Source: DASYLJ01 sp036009625 (GTDB lineage: Bacteria > Desulfobacterota > Binatia > DP-6). Taken from it: DNA of 32,291 nucleotides. The stretch is taken from NCBI GenBank assembly GCA_036009625.1, contig DASYLJ010000068.1, positions 1 to 32,291 on the forward strand, written 5' to 3'. A program made the position numbers and the translations under genes. A model generated the notes under the pieces. It made no database searches, was not told the origin of the DNA, and saw only the letters and a list, made by a program, of their open reading frames with translations. The first letter of the stretch is position 1. The number at the start of each line of letters is the position of its first letter. This document shows, piece by piece, positions 7,361-18,500 of this stretch.

Positions 7361-8545
7361 TCAGAAGTGTATCTCGACGCCGGCGAGTGGTGTCACGGGC
7401 GCCGTGGCGCCGCCCTTCGTGAGTGGAAAAATCACGCTCACGAAGCCGACGTATCCCGGTAGCAGGCGCGCCTTGAGGCCGATGGCGCCATCCACGGCGT
7501 CAGCGCGAGGTATCGTTGCCGGGAGACGCCGAACGAACGGGGAGGGCGCATCCAACGGCACGGAGGGACTGACGGGGACGACGACGAAAAACGTGTCGTC
7601 GACCAGTGTCGACCGTCCCGACACCTCCGCGATCAAGGACAATTGCGCCAGGATGCGAAACGACAGTGCCGTCCCGTACCGGACGGCGGTTCGCTCCAGA
7701 TCGCTGGGCGGTACATCGACACCGGCACTGGCAAAGAACCCGAAGCGGCCGTTCGTGTGCGTTGCGGTGAGGCCCGGAGTGACGGTGGTATCGCCCGTCC
7801 CCTGGAAGTTGGCCTGATTCCCTGTGGGCATCCGGAGCGCCAGGGTCGGAGCCACGGAGAGGCCATTGTTCGGGTAGAAGACGTACTTCGAGCGAAGCAG
7901 GACATCGCCGATGCCGAGCTTCGAGTCATCGATGTCGAACCGGTCGAGCGGAATCGATGTGTTGTCGATCTCGACTTCCCGTTGTCCACGGGCTTCGAGC
8001 ATCGTGAAGACGCCGGGTATGACGAGACCGACGTCCCATCGGTCGGTGACGCCATACGTTGCGAACGCAGAGAACACGAAATCCTGGATCGTGAAGGCAT
8101 CGAACTTGAGCGTCCCCGGTATCCGCAGGGGCTGGCCTTCGGCGGTCTCACCAGTGAACGTGAAGTTCGCCTCCGTGTGCTCGAGGAGCTTGCCGTCGAG
8201 TCGGTTGAATTTGGTCCACAGTGACGACCCGCCGATTTGCAGGACGTGTCGCCCGACCGTCTGTGCGGTCTCCACCAGGACGGGGCTCAGCGGCCGCACG
8301 GACCGCTCGAACCCGATGCTGTCGGGCCGATACTCGTACGCGAAGTCGGGTCCGGTCGCGACCGTCGGAAAGTCGGCAGCCCGCGCCACACTCTGGACGA
8401 GAACGGGGACCACCGTATCGACGGTCTGCAAGCCCTTCTTGCGGAGCAGATTATCGAGCTGCGAGGCGAGTGAATCCGCGCCTGCCCAATTCGGGAACAT
8501 GATGCACGACCATGCCGAGAGGATCGCCGCGGCCGCCCATCTCAT
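7361..8545 (-). CDS. Outer-membrane beta-barrel protein, phenol-degradation MetA-like transporter type
   Basis: 394 residues. The start at 8545 is fixed by an ATGA overlap with the upstream gene and by GAGGG just in front. A signal peptide (MRWAAAAILSAWSCIMFPNWAGA) is followed by a mature protein made of alternating amphipathic strands. Features of the MetA-type outer-membrane family are visible: FAYEYRPDS, TYGVTDRWDVGLVIPGVF, LGIGDVLLRSKYVFY, SVAPTLALRMPTGN, GLTATHTNGRFGFFASAG, and a last strand ending in Phe (GVEIHF), typical of outer-membrane insertion by the BAM machinery. Family members are thought to let hydrophobic compounds through the outer membrane. It is the third gene of a cassette with a beta-propeller and a Cys-rich protein. 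Barrel assignment is strong; the cargo is unknown. Confidence 0.85.
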   Translation of the reverse strand: MRWAAAAILSAWSCIMFPNWAGADSLASQLDNLLRKKGLQTVDTVVPVLVQSVARAADFPTVATGPDFAYEYRPDSIGFERSVRPLSPVLVETAQTVGRHVLQIGGSSLWTKFNRLDGKLLEHTEANFTFTGETAEGQPLRIPGTLKFDAFTIQDFVFSAFATYGVTDRWDVGLVIPGVFTMLEARGQREVEIDNTSIPLDRFDIDDSKLGIGDVLLRSKYVFYPNNGLSVAPTLALRMPTGNQANFQGTGDTTVTPGLTATHTNGRFGFFASAGVDVPPSDLERTAVRYGTALSFRILAQLSLIAEVSGRSTLVDDTFFVVVPVSPSVPLDAPSPFVRRLPATIPRADAVDGAIGLKARLLPGYVGFVSVIFPLTKGGATAPVTPLAGVEIHF

Positions 8546-9366
8546 CGTGCCCTCGAAACGCAGGCGGACACGCCGCGCTTCACCGTGCGGAGGCCGCGCA
8601 GCAAGGCCAGCTGCTGCTGGAATACCAGGCTGTTGCACTCCGGCCGAGGGTCGTTGCCCGACGGGTCGTTCACCCGCTTGATCGCCCCGGCGAGCAAACG
8701 CGTCACACGCTGCTCCGCCCGATCGAGTCGCGTCCGCGCCGCGGCCTTGTCTCCGCGTTCGAGCGCGGCCGCCGCATCGTCGATGTCGTCCCGAGCGCGA
8801 TCCATACGGCGCTGCTGTCCGTCGGAATAGCAGTCCGCGATATCGCCCCTGTCGTCCTGGTCGTAGAGGCACTGGACGGCACCGATGCAGCGGCGAGGAC
8901 GATATCGGCACCGCGTCGCTTCGTCGCAGGTGTCGATGGTGCATCCATTCCCGTCATCGCAGTCGGCATCGGTCTGACAGAAGCAGCCGATCGGGTCGGG
9001 GCAGGAATCGCCGAGAGCCAGCTGCAGCGGCCTGAGCCTCGTGCCATCGATGGGATCGACACGCTCTCGCGCCGGGTGGACCACCTTCACTTCGGGAGCG
9101 CCAAGGAGGCCGGTCGTTCCGATGAAGTACAGCGCCCCTCCATCGTCCGTCAGCGCGCCGATGCCTCTCGACGTCGAGGGCACGGCCGATCCGATGTCAA
9201 TCTTGCGCGGGTCGAGTGCGGGGGGGTCGAATCTGAAATCCAGGATGGCCCTCTCGGGACCTGCGTCTGGCATTCCCCTCGATGAGGATTGCGGGAATGC
9301 GTTTTCGGCAAACAGCACGCGGTAACCGTCGGCAGTCTGTGCGATCGGAGCCGAGGGCAGGCTCAC
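8542..9366 (-). CDS. Cys-rich protein without signal peptide; probable frameshifted C-terminal half of the upstream propeller
   Basis: 274 residues read from a GTG at 9366 that overlaps the stop of the propeller gene (9363-9365). It has no signal peptide, yet residues ~120-170 hold a disulphide-type cluster (CPDPIGCFCQTDADC, DDGNGCTIDTCD, then RCRYRPRRC) expected only outside the cytoplasm. The first 100 residues continue propeller-like strands (SAPIAQTADGYRVLFAENAF, GALTDDGGALYFIGTTG) in the style of the upstream protein. Adding one G to the GG of the preceding Trp codon would fuse the two readings. The C-terminal 90 residues are helical and basic with a late Cys pair. Either it is a genuine separate gene coupled to the propeller, or the two are one gene with an indel. 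A barrel gene follows in an ATGA overlap. Confidence 0.75.
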   Translation of the reverse strand: MSLPSAPIAQTADGYRVLFAENAFPQSSSRGMPDAGPERAILDFRFDPPALDPRKIDIGSAVPSTSRGIGALTDDGGALYFIGTTGLLGAPEVKVVHPARERVDPIDGTRLRPLQLALGDSCPDPIGCFCQTDADCDDGNGCTIDTCDEATRCRYRPRRCIGAVQCLYDQDDRGDIADCYSDGQQRRMDRARDDIDDAAAALERGDKAAARTRLDRAEQRVTRLLAGAIKRVNDPSGNDPRPECNSLVFQQQLALLRGLRTVKRGVSACVSRAR

Positions 9367-10616
9367 CAGGCAGTTCGCTGCAGGACGACACCCATGAGCG
9401 TGTCCACGAGGCCGAGGCCGAGCTGCGTTGGTTCAGCACATGACACGAGTGCGACGCCGACCAGGCGGCCGTCGGCCGAAGCGCTCGCGATGGTCGGTGG
9501 AGCTGGAGTCTGACCGAGGGGGGCGCTCGCCACGGTTTCGAACGTGCGGAGATCGAGGCGGACGAGATCCGCCTGGAATCTCGTGGCGCGACAAGAACCC
9601 TGACCCGGCTCCGAGCTGGGTGGCTGCGGCGCCGAGATCACGGCGAGCAGGGTTCCGCTGTCGGGCGAGAAGCGACGCGTCGAAACGAATGGCGGAAGCC
9701 GGCCGATTGGGAGACCGGATTGCAAGTCGACCACGGCGTCGCGGAGCAAGAGCGTGCGCTCGTCCGGGGACACCTTGATCTGGGCCTCCCCCCCGAGCAA
9801 TGCGCTCGGGTCGGGTGCCGGGGGCGAAACGTTCCCGGTGAGCGCAACCTCCTGTACGGTTTCCCCGCTGGCGGCGTCGATGACCTCGATCCCGTCACCG
9901 GTCGCGTTCTCCGCATAGAGCAGGCCTCGAGTCGGTGCGAGGGTGGTCAGCGCGAACCCCGTCGACGACCGCTCGAGCCTCGTCAGCTCCTGCAGCGTGG
10001 TCGGGTCGAACCTCCAAACGAACGTCGTCGGGAAAAACGCCTGGAGCAGAATCGTCTTGACCACGTAGACGACGCTCGCGTCCGCGCCGAGGACGATCCC
10101 CGTCTGCGCCAACCCGAACGCCGACAGATCCAACAAGGGTACTGGGTTGTCGAAGACGGCGCGCGCCACGACGCGATGCGATGTCGTGTCGATCAGCGAC
10201 AGCGTATTGCGCACGAGGGTCGGCGACACACCGCTGCTCGCGATACCCTCCTCGGCCAGAACGAAGAGTCGTCGTGAACTCGGCGAAAGGACGAAAGAAA
10301 CGTTCGGCAACCGCGCCTCGATGCCGAGGGGGATGATCTTCACGAGCTGGTCATTCGAGGTGTCGAAGACCGAGACCGATCCATTGCTGTTTCCCACGTA
10401 GCCGAGCTGGGCAGCATGTCCGGTGGTTGCGACCGCGAGGAGCGCGAGCAGGACGAGGAGCACGCGGACCCCGGGCGGCGTGGCCCGGGCGGCGACAGGG
10501 TCGCTCGAGCCAACGCGCTCGTCGATCGGCGCCCTCAGGCTCCGTCCGGAAATGTACGCACGCACTCCCCCCGACCGTCTCGGTTCCGACATCGCAGGCT
10601 GCTGCTCGATCGACAT
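9363..10616 (-). CDS. Exported YVTN-type beta-propeller protein
   Basis: 417 residues from ATG 10616; an ATG at 10592 is also possible. The export signal is not at the very N-terminus: about 50 Arg-rich residues precede the hydrophobic VLLVLLALLAVATTGHAA, so the true start may lie further inside, or the segment is a late signal. No clear Shine-Dalgarno supports either ATG. The mature region has repeats of the YVTN propeller kind (YVGNSNGSVSVFDTSNDQL, FVLAEEGIA, SLIDTTSHRVVARAVF, VIDAASGETVQEVAL, KVSPDERTLLL). Such proteins fold as extracytoplasmic propellers, often in surface or periplasmic binding roles. It ends in GVVLQRTAW, in the middle of what looks like a blade, which continues in the next reading frame. 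It is divergent from the TIR gene across 131 bases. Confidence 0.85.
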   Translation of the reverse strand: MSIEQQPAMSEPRRSGGVRAYISGRSLRAPIDERVGSSDPVAARATPPGVRVLLVLLALLAVATTGHAAQLGYVGNSNGSVSVFDTSNDQLVKIIPLGIEARLPNVSFVLSPSSRRLFVLAEEGIASSGVSPTLVRNTLSLIDTTSHRVVARAVFDNPVPLLDLSAFGLAQTGIVLGADASVVYVVKTILLQAFFPTTFVWRFDPTTLQELTRLERSSTGFALTTLAPTRGLLYAENATGDGIEVIDAASGETVQEVALTGNVSPPAPDPSALLGGEAQIKVSPDERTLLLRDAVVDLQSGLPIGRLPPFVSTRRFSPDSGTLLAVISAPQPPSSEPGQGSCRATRFQADLVRLDLRTFETVASAPLGQTPAPPTIASASADGRLVGVALVSCAEPTQLGLGLVDTLMGVVLQRTAW

Positions 10617-10747
10617 CGCTGGGAAGGCCCGGGAGACACGATTCCGTCGCGGTCATAGCATGACATCCAGTCTAGCCGTCAAGGTGGAATGGGTGCCGTA
10701 CCTCACACGTAAGCTGCGTTGGAAGATCTACGTGGCTTGAAGTACCT

Positions 10748-12436
10748 ATGCGGAACGCGGCAGTGTGGGGTGCGGCGAACACCGAGACGTCGATGGCGAT
10801 ACGCGATCCGTTCGATCTCTTCATCATACACGTCGCGGACGACGCGAAGGTCGCCCTCGAGCTCGCGATCGAGTTCGAGCGGGTCGGCTATCGGGCGTGG
10901 TGCTACGAGCTCGACAGCCTGCCGCTCGGCAACTACATCGAGAACATCCGGCGAGGGATCGAGACAGCGAGCGTCCTGCTGGTGCTCGTCTCGCGAAGCA
11001 GCCTCGACAAGGACGAGGAGGTCACGAGAGAGATTCACTTCGGCCAGGCCGGCGACAAGGCGTTCATTCCCCTCGTGCTCGACCTCTCGGATGCGGAGTT
11101 CGATAGGGAGGTGCCGCTCACGTGGCGGCAGGCGTTTGGCGAAGCCGTGCGCGTTCGTCTCGATCCCGCACGCCTCGCGGTCGCCACGGGGCGTATCGCC
11201 GAGGGGTTGAAGGCACGCGGGCTGACGCCAAGGGAGGCGCCCATCGCGGACGCCAGGCTCCCAACGCTCCAGCAGCTGATCGACGGGCTGCCGCACGGGG
11301 GTCCGACGCATGATGCCCGGCAGACGGGGCATCGCCTGGCCGGCGGCATCAAACGCTTCGTTCGCTTGCACCGATCGACCCTGATCGCATCGATTGTCAC
11401 GATGCTGGTCGCGCTGGCGCTCATGCGCCTCGCGGGGATCATGTCGATCCCATCGCCGGCGCCCGAGCCATCAGCCGGCACGATCACCGTTTGGATCGTC
11501 GACCCCACGCTCGAGGGATTCGGCGTGCAGATGGCAGGGGCGGGCGACGCTGCACTCGGCGAGTATCGCCTCCTCCGACGCAGCATGGAGGCGGACCTCC
11601 TCCGGATCGCCAGCGCCAGCAACGTCGCGCTGCAGATCGTGAACGACGACGAGATCGAGATGGCCCTCGTGAATGCGGGCTGCCCCGACGTCAAGAAGAA
11701 GTTCCAGATCCCCGAATGCGCCGAGAAGCGGGCATTCGATCACCTGCAGATCCGGGTGAAGGTCGATCCGACGTTCCATGGGTCGGAGGACGGCAAGCGC
11801 GATCTGACGCTGCGCATCGGCCGGGGGACGGGCGTGCTCATGCTCCCGCACAGCGAGTCGCTGAAGGACGCCAACCTGACGACGCTCGCCGATTGGAGCG
11901 CCGAGCAGATCGCCCTCTTCCTGCGTCTCCCGCAGGATCGGATCGCGGAGGCGCTCGGGCGACAGCGTGAGAACAACCGGCTGCTCGAAGATTCGCTCGG
12001 CGTGGGATCGGCGGCTCCGCCCGGAGGGCGAAACAGCTTCCTGCCATCGCTGATCGGTGAGGCGTTCGCCGACGCGATCACCACCAACAGCGCATCGGCG
12101 ACGGCCGACGCCGACGTCCGGCGCGCGGTCGAGCAGCTGCGGGAGACATTGGAAACCCAGGATGCATCGCGAGTGGCGGCATGCTTCGTGTCGATGTCTC
12201 CGGACCAGCGTGATGCTCTCCAGCGCTATTTCGACAACGTAGACGACCTCAAAGTGTCGTTCGCATCGCCGGAGATCACCGTCGACGGCGAAACGGCACG
12301 GGTCGCATTCCTGAGAGAGGACAGGTTCCGCGACAAGATGACCGGGGAGCGTACGAGCTTGGCGATCCGTCTCGTTGCGGTCCTCGTGCGAGCGAACGGC
12401 GCGTGGAGGGTCGAGTCTCTCCAGAAGCCTTCGTGA
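10748..12436 (+). CDS. TIR domain - transmembrane - NTF2-like membrane protein
   Basis: 562 residues from ATG 10748; an in-frame ATG at 10793 (residue 16) is equally plausible, because the TIR domain starts at residue 22. TIR features: FDLFIIH (22-28, box 1), RAWCYELDSLPLGNYI around 49-64, SVLLVLVS 75-82, and a Glu at residue 95 (VTREI) in the position of the catalytic Glu of NAD+-cleaving TIR domains. One membrane helix at about 211-231 (LIASIVTMLVALALMRLAG) places TIR in the cytoplasm and the rest outside, or both inside if it is a hairpin anchor. A ~220-residue middle region is not recognised (Cys at NAGC and PEC). Residues ~454-562 resemble the NTF2-like tail of some Ser/Thr kinases (QDASRVAACFVSMSPDQRDAL, AWRVESL). 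The giant cyclase gene follows by 119 bases on the same strand. Confidence 0.88.
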   Translation: MRNAAVWGAANTETSMAIRDPFDLFIIHVADDAKVALELAIEFERVGYRAWCYELDSLPLGNYIENIRRGIETASVLLVLVSRSSLDKDEEVTREIHFGQAGDKAFIPLVLDLSDAEFDREVPLTWRQAFGEAVRVRLDPARLAVATGRIAEGLKARGLTPREAPIADARLPTLQQLIDGLPHGGPTHDARQTGHRLAGGIKRFVRLHRSTLIASIVTMLVALALMRLAGIMSIPSPAPEPSAGTITVWIVDPTLEGFGVQMAGAGDAALGEYRLLRRSMEADLLRIASASNVALQIVNDDEIEMALVNAGCPDVKKKFQIPECAEKRAFDHLQIRVKVDPTFHGSEDGKRDLTLRIGRGTGVLMLPHSESLKDANLTTLADWSAEQIALFLRLPQDRIAEALGRQRENNRLLEDSLGVGSAAPPGGRNSFLPSLIGEAFADAITTNSASATADADVRRAVEQLRETLETQDASRVAACFVSMSPDQRDALQRYFDNVDDLKVSFASPEITVDGETARVAFLREDRFRDKMTGERTSLAIRLVAVLVRANGAWRVESLQKPS

Positions 12437-12555
12437 CGCGCGCGAACCCGTCGACGTAGGGACCGCCGCAGACCGTCGGGCCGAAACTGCAGCGGCTTGC
12501 GCAGGGAGGGGCTTGCCGACGATGATCGCGTCGTGCTCCCTGCTCCGCGTGCCGC

Positions 12556-15500
12556 ATGACGTGCTCCGGATGCCACCACGAGAATCGCGACGGCGCCAAA
12601 TTCTGCGAGGAATGCGCCGCACCGCTGAAACGTTCATGCGTCGGCTGCGGCGCGGACCTGCGGCCCTCGGCCAAGTTCTGCGACCGGTGCGGCACGGACG
12701 TGCGCGGGGCGCCGGCTCCGCCGCCACCGTCCGTCGAACGGAAGGTCGTCACCATCCTCTTCGCCGACCTCGCCGGCTCGACGGCGTTGCAGGAGCGGCT
12801 CGATCCCGAGTCCGCCCGCGGCTTCATGGAGCGGTACTACGGCGCCATGCGGGCAGCCGTCGACGCGCACGGTGGCACCGTCGTGAAGCTGCTCGGGGAC
12901 GGCGTCATGGCCGCCTTCGGTGTTCCGCGCGTCGCCGAGGACGACGCCATGCGCGCCGTTCGGGCGGGCGTCGCGATGCAACAGGCCATCGACGCCCTCG
13001 CCACCGCGCAGGCAGCGCGGGTGAGCGAGATCGGTCTGCGCATCGCCATCAACACCGGCGAGGTGGTCGTCAGCAGCGACGACAGCGACGTCGTCGGCGA
13101 TCCGGTCAACGTCGCGGCGCGGCTGCAACAGGAAGCGGGGACGGGTGAGGTGGTGATCGGCGAGTCGACGCAGCGCCTGGTCGCGTCGTTGGTGACGCTG
13201 GCGCCACTCGGCAGCTTTGCGCTCAAGGGTCGCACGGAGGCCGTGAAAGCGTTTCGTCTCGTATCCATGGAGCGACCGGCCGCGGCGACGACGGCGGCCT
13301 TCATCGGCCGCGACGACGAGCTGGCGCGGCTCACGGCGGTGTACGACGCTGCGGTCGCGGCGCCGGCCGCGCGCCTCGCGGTGCTGCTCGGCTCGCCGGG
13401 GCTCGGCAAGTCGCGCCTGGTCGACGAGCTCGGCCAGCGTCTCGGTGCGACGGCGACGGTGATCGCCGCGCAGTGCGATGCCGGCGGTGGTGGTACGTTC
13501 GCGCCGCTCGCCGCGGCGCTGCGCCGCCACCTCGCGATCGATGCCGCGGCCGGCGCCGACGTCCTGCGGGCGGCGATCGCCGCGGTGCTTCCGTCCGACG
13601 ACGCCGATCGCGGTCGTGTCGCCGGAGGCATCGCGGCCCTGCTCGCCGGCTCACCCGCGTCACCCGAGGAGACGTTCTTCGTCGTCCGCCGCCTCCTCGT
13701 GGCCATTGGCGCCACCAGGCCGGTGGTCCTGGTGATCGACGATCTGCACTGGGCCGAGCCGCTGCTGCTCGACCTGGTCGAGCACTTGATCCAATGGGGC
13801 AGTGGGGTGCCGCTGTTGGTGCTGGTCGGTGCGCGACCGGAGCTGCGCGACACGCGGCCGGCGCTCACCACGACGGGCGGTCACGTCTCCGAAGTGGTGA
13901 CGCTCACTGGCCTCGATGCGGGCGCGGCGACACGGCTCGCGGCCAACGTCATCGGTGCGGCCGACCTGCCCGCGACGGTGGCGGCCAAGCTGCTCGCTAC
14001 CAGCGAAGGCAACCCGCTCTTCATCGCCGAGCTGGTGCGCATGCTGGTGCAGGAGGGTGCGCTCACGCGCGACGGAGAACGGTGGATCGTCGGCGCTGGG
14101 CTGGCAGCGCTCGAGATGCCGCCGACGATCCATGCGCTGCTGGCAGCGCGTATCGAGAAGTTGCAGCCCGAGGATCGCGCCGTGCTCGAGCGCGCCGCCG
14201 TGGTGGGTCGCCACTTCTCGCGCAACGCCGTCGTCGCGCTGTTGCCGCACGGGGCGAGTGGCCTCGATGCGCGGCTCGAATCGCTGAAGCGCAGCGAGCT
14301 GATCGAGGCCGGCGCCGGTTGGTTTCTCGGCGAGCCGTTGCTGCGCTTCCACCACGTGCTGATCCGCGACGCCGCCTACCGCCGGCTGCTGAAGGGCACC
14401 CGTGCCGAGCTGCACGGCCGCTTCGCCGACTGGGTCGAGGCGCGCGTCGGTGAAGCGGTCGAGCACGACGAGACCATCGGTCGTCATCTCGAGCAGGCGC
14501 ATCAACACCTGAGTGAGCTCGGCCCGCTCGACGCGCACGGGCGCGGTCTCGGCGAACGGGCGTCGCGACGCCTCGCCGCGGCGGGACGCCGCGCACTCGC
14601 GAGCGACGACGTCGCGTTGGCTGCCGGTCTGCTCGGTCGCGCCATCGCGCGGCTCGACGCGGACGCCGACACGCGTGCCGATCTCGCCCTCGATTGGTGC
14701 GAAGCCCTGCTCGCTGCCGGCGACGTCGGCCCCGCGGCGGATGCCATAGCCGGGCTGGCGCGCCACCCCGACCGTCGACTCTGCGCCTGGCACACGTGCT
14801 TCACCGGTCAGCTCACCGTGATGACCGCTCCGCAGGGCCTGCAGGCGACGGCGGATGCCGTCGCTGCCGCCGCGGCGGAATTCATCGCCCTCGGTGACGC
14901 CGCCGGCGAGGCCAAGGCGCATCAGGTGCATGCACAGGCGTTGGGACGCCTCGGCAAAATGGGCGCGTGCGAAGCCGCACTCGACCGCGCTCTCGCGGCG
15001 GCGCGCCGGGCCGGCGACCGACGCCGCGCCAACGCCGTGCTCGCCGGCGCACCGCTCGCGGCACTCTGGGGGCCGAGTCCGGTGACGCGCGCCAGCGGGC
15101 GCTGCCTCGACGTGGTGCGCGTACTTCGCATCACGCAGGGTGCGCCCGCCGTCGAGGCAGTGGCCCTCAGCTGTCAGGGCGTATTGGAAGCGCTGCGCGG
15201 TCGCACCGAAGCGGCCCGGCGGATGGTGGCGTCGTCTCGCAGGATGGTCGAGGAGCTCGGCATCACGCATCGGCTGCTCGAGGCCGATGCCTTCGCTGGG
15301 CGTATCGAGCTGCTCGAAGGGAACGCGCCCGCAGCCGAGCGTCTGCTGCGCATCGCCTACGAGGGCCTGCGCGATCTCGGTCTCGGTATCGATGCGGCGC
15401 GCGCCGCGGCGTTGCTCGCCCGGGCGCTGCTCGCGCAGGGGAGGGCGGTGGAGGCGGAGGCGCTGAGCCGCGACAGCGAGGCCCTCGCCGGCGACGATCT

Positions 15501-18500
15501 CCAGGCAGCGATCGCCTGGCGCGGTGTGCGCGCCGAGGCGTTGGCCCAGCGAGGCGAGCACAGGGCCGCGGTCGCGCTGGCGCAGGCCGCGGTCGCCATC
15601 GCCGCGATGACCGACGCGCTCCTCGACCACGCCGATGCACGCCTCGCCCTCGCCGCGGCATTGCGTGCCGCCGGCCGCAGGGGCGATGCCGAGGTCGAGA
15701 TGCGCCGCGTGATCGAGCTGTGGGAGACCAAGGGAGCTACCCTGCTCGTCGAGCGGGTGCGGGGTGAGGGAGGACGAGCATCGATCCCACCCGCGGGCGC
15801 GAAGCGGCCACGTGCCACCCTCGGCCGCGCGCGCAGCAACGCGGCGCTGCGATGCATCGAGCGCTACCACGCTGGGATCGTCGCCCGGGACGTCGACGCG
15901 CTGTTGCGGCCGCTCTCCCCTCGGCTGGCGGTCATCCACCACCCGACCGGCACGACGTACGGAGCAGCCGGGATCGAGGCGTCGTGGCGGGCCATCTTCG
16001 AGGCCGGAGAAATGCCGTCGAGGATGGAGACCGAGGCGACGCTCGGTGGCTCGCTGGCGCTGGTTCGCCTGTTCCTCGCAACCGCCGGCACTCCCGAGGG
16101 TGCCGTGGGGCCGAGCGAGAATGAGAGCCTGCTGCTCGTGGCGGTCGACGAGGACGAGCTCGCGATCGCCGTCGAGCTCTTCGCTGCCGACCGCCTCGGC
16201 GACGCCGTCGCGTCGCTGTACGGACGCTACGCCGAACGTCTCCCGGACGGCCCGGCGTGCGCGCGTGCGCACGCGACGGCGGCTGCAATCGGGGCGATGG
16301 TCGCGCCTCCGGACCTGGATCGCTACGCCACGGCGCTGGCGCCGTGGGTCGAGTTCGCGGACCACCGTACGGTCGGTTTTTCTCCCGGTCGCGGCGCCAC
16401 GAAGCTTCTGCGCGGCTTCCGTTCCCTGCTCGAGCTCGCGACCGACGTCGCGACGCGAGTCGATGAGGTCGTGCGCCTCGAACCCGATGCGATCCTGCTG
16501 CGCTGGACGACGTCCGGCACCGATCGTGGGGGCGGTGGTGCCTTCGAATCTCAATTCCTGTTGCTGTGGGTGTTCGGGTCCGATGGTCTGATCGTTCACG
16601 ACGAGACCTTCGATGCCGAACGGGACGCCGACGCCGGTGAGCGCTTCGACGACCTCGTCCGGACCGCGGCGCGGTGGGCGTTCCCTCGCATGCGCCCGAA
16701 CGCTGCCAGCGAGCTGACGACGCGATTCCAGGACGCGTTCGCGGCAGGTGACGATGGTGCCTTGCGCGACTTGTTCGCGGGCTCGTTGGAAGTCGTCGAC
16801 CATCCGAACGGTGTCACCTATGGGCGCGACGGCCACCTCGCGTCGCTGCGCCGGCTGCGGCGGGCGAAAGATCCGATGCTCCGCTTCGAGCCGATCGCCA
16901 CGTGTGGCGAGTCGTTGCTCGTCTCGAGGCGTCACATCACCGGCAGCGGCACCGGCGGCCCCCAGTTCGACGTCGGCGAGTACGAGCGAGAGGAGATCGT
17001 GCTCTTCGAGACCGACGAGGTGTCCTGCCGGCACATCGAGGTCTTTGCCGCGGATCATCTCGTCGACGCGGTCGCGTGTCTGTACGAACGCTGCGCCGCG
17101 GCGCTCCCCGAGGGCGCCGTGCGTGATCGCGCCGGCGCGACGGCGCACGCCGTGGCGGCGTTGCTGGGGCCGTTCGACCTCGATCGCTTCGCCACAGCCG
17201 TCGCACCCGACGTCGCCGTCACCGACCATCGACGCATCGGCCTGGAGGTCACCCGCGGCGTCGACGCGTGGCTCGCCGATCAACGCGCCCTGCACGACCT
17301 CGCCGGCGATCTCGTGACACGTGTCGACGACGTCCTCGCGCTTTGCGCCGATGCGCTCCTCGTGCGTTGGAGCACCTCGGGCACCGATCGCCCCGGCGGT
17401 GGGCCGTACGAGCGGCGCGACCTCTGGCTCGGCGTCTTCGGCGCCGACGGCCGGGTGGCGCGCCTGGAGTTGTTCGAGTCCGACCACGTTGCCGACGCAC
17501 TCGCACGCTTCGACGCGCTCGCCGGCGCGCCGATGTCCTCCGCGTGGCCGTTCACGAACACCGCGACCCGTACCTGGGGGCAGATCGAAGCTGCGTGGCT
17601 GGCGTGCGACGCCGAGCGCTTCGCGCGGATGTTCGTGCCGGCGCTGTGCTATCGCGACCGGCGGCGCATGGTCCTACTCGAGCTCGATCGCGACGGACTC
17701 CTCGCGGTCGTGCGCCCGAGCTGGGAGATCGGGCCAACGCGCGCGACGTCAGCGGTCGTCGCCACACGCGGCGAACACCTGGCGCTGGCGCGTTCTCGCC
17801 TCGAGTTCGCCGGCGGCGACGTCGGACAGAGCGAGATCGACACGCTCTTCCTGGTCGAGACGAACGCCGCTGGGTCGTGCGTCGCCTACGTCCGCTTCGA
17901 CGCCGACGATCTCGCCACCGCCTACACCGAGCTCGACCAGCGCTACGACGCAGGCGAAGGCGCCGCGTGCCCCGCGCACGGCCTCGTCATGCGCGCATTC
18001 TCCGAAGCGGTGGCCAGTCGCGATTGGACCCCGGTGACCGCGCTCTGTGCATCGACGTTCGTCGAGCATGATCATCGCACCCTCGCCGCGCTCGGAACGA
18101 CGCGCGGTGCCGAGGCCTGGGCGCAGAACTTCCGCGCCCTGACCGATCTCGCCCCCGACACGGTCTATCGCGTCCACCACTTCCGCTCCGGCGCTCGCGG
18201 CTTCTGGTCGATGGGCGCGTGGCAGGGCTCGCGCGAAGGCGGTGGCTACGAGATCCCGATCAACGCCGTCATCGAAGTGGACCAACAGGACAGGATCGCG
18301 CGCGCCGACATCTACGACGTCGAGCAGCTCGACCAGGCGCGCGAGCGGTTCGCCGAGCTGGCGGCGTCGGTCGCATCGCCGGAGCGCTTTGCCAACGCGG
18401 CGACCGCGACGGTCGAGCCGGTCATGAGCCGCATGACCGCGCACGATTGGCAGGGCTTCGCTGCGCTCTTCTCGGACGACTTCCGGATATCCGACCGCCG

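Noticed and set aside
12522..12556. ATG at 12522 with a good ribosome binding site just before the giant cyclase
   Set aside because: It is out of frame with the cyclase and its reading has no recognisable protein; the cyclase start remains ATG 12556.
13660..17487. A 1275-residue antisense reading opposite the giant cyclase gene
   Set aside because: It is a shadow of GC-rich coding on the other strand; its composition is Arg/Gly/Ala/Glu-rich with no domain, and the plus-strand protein is clearly real.
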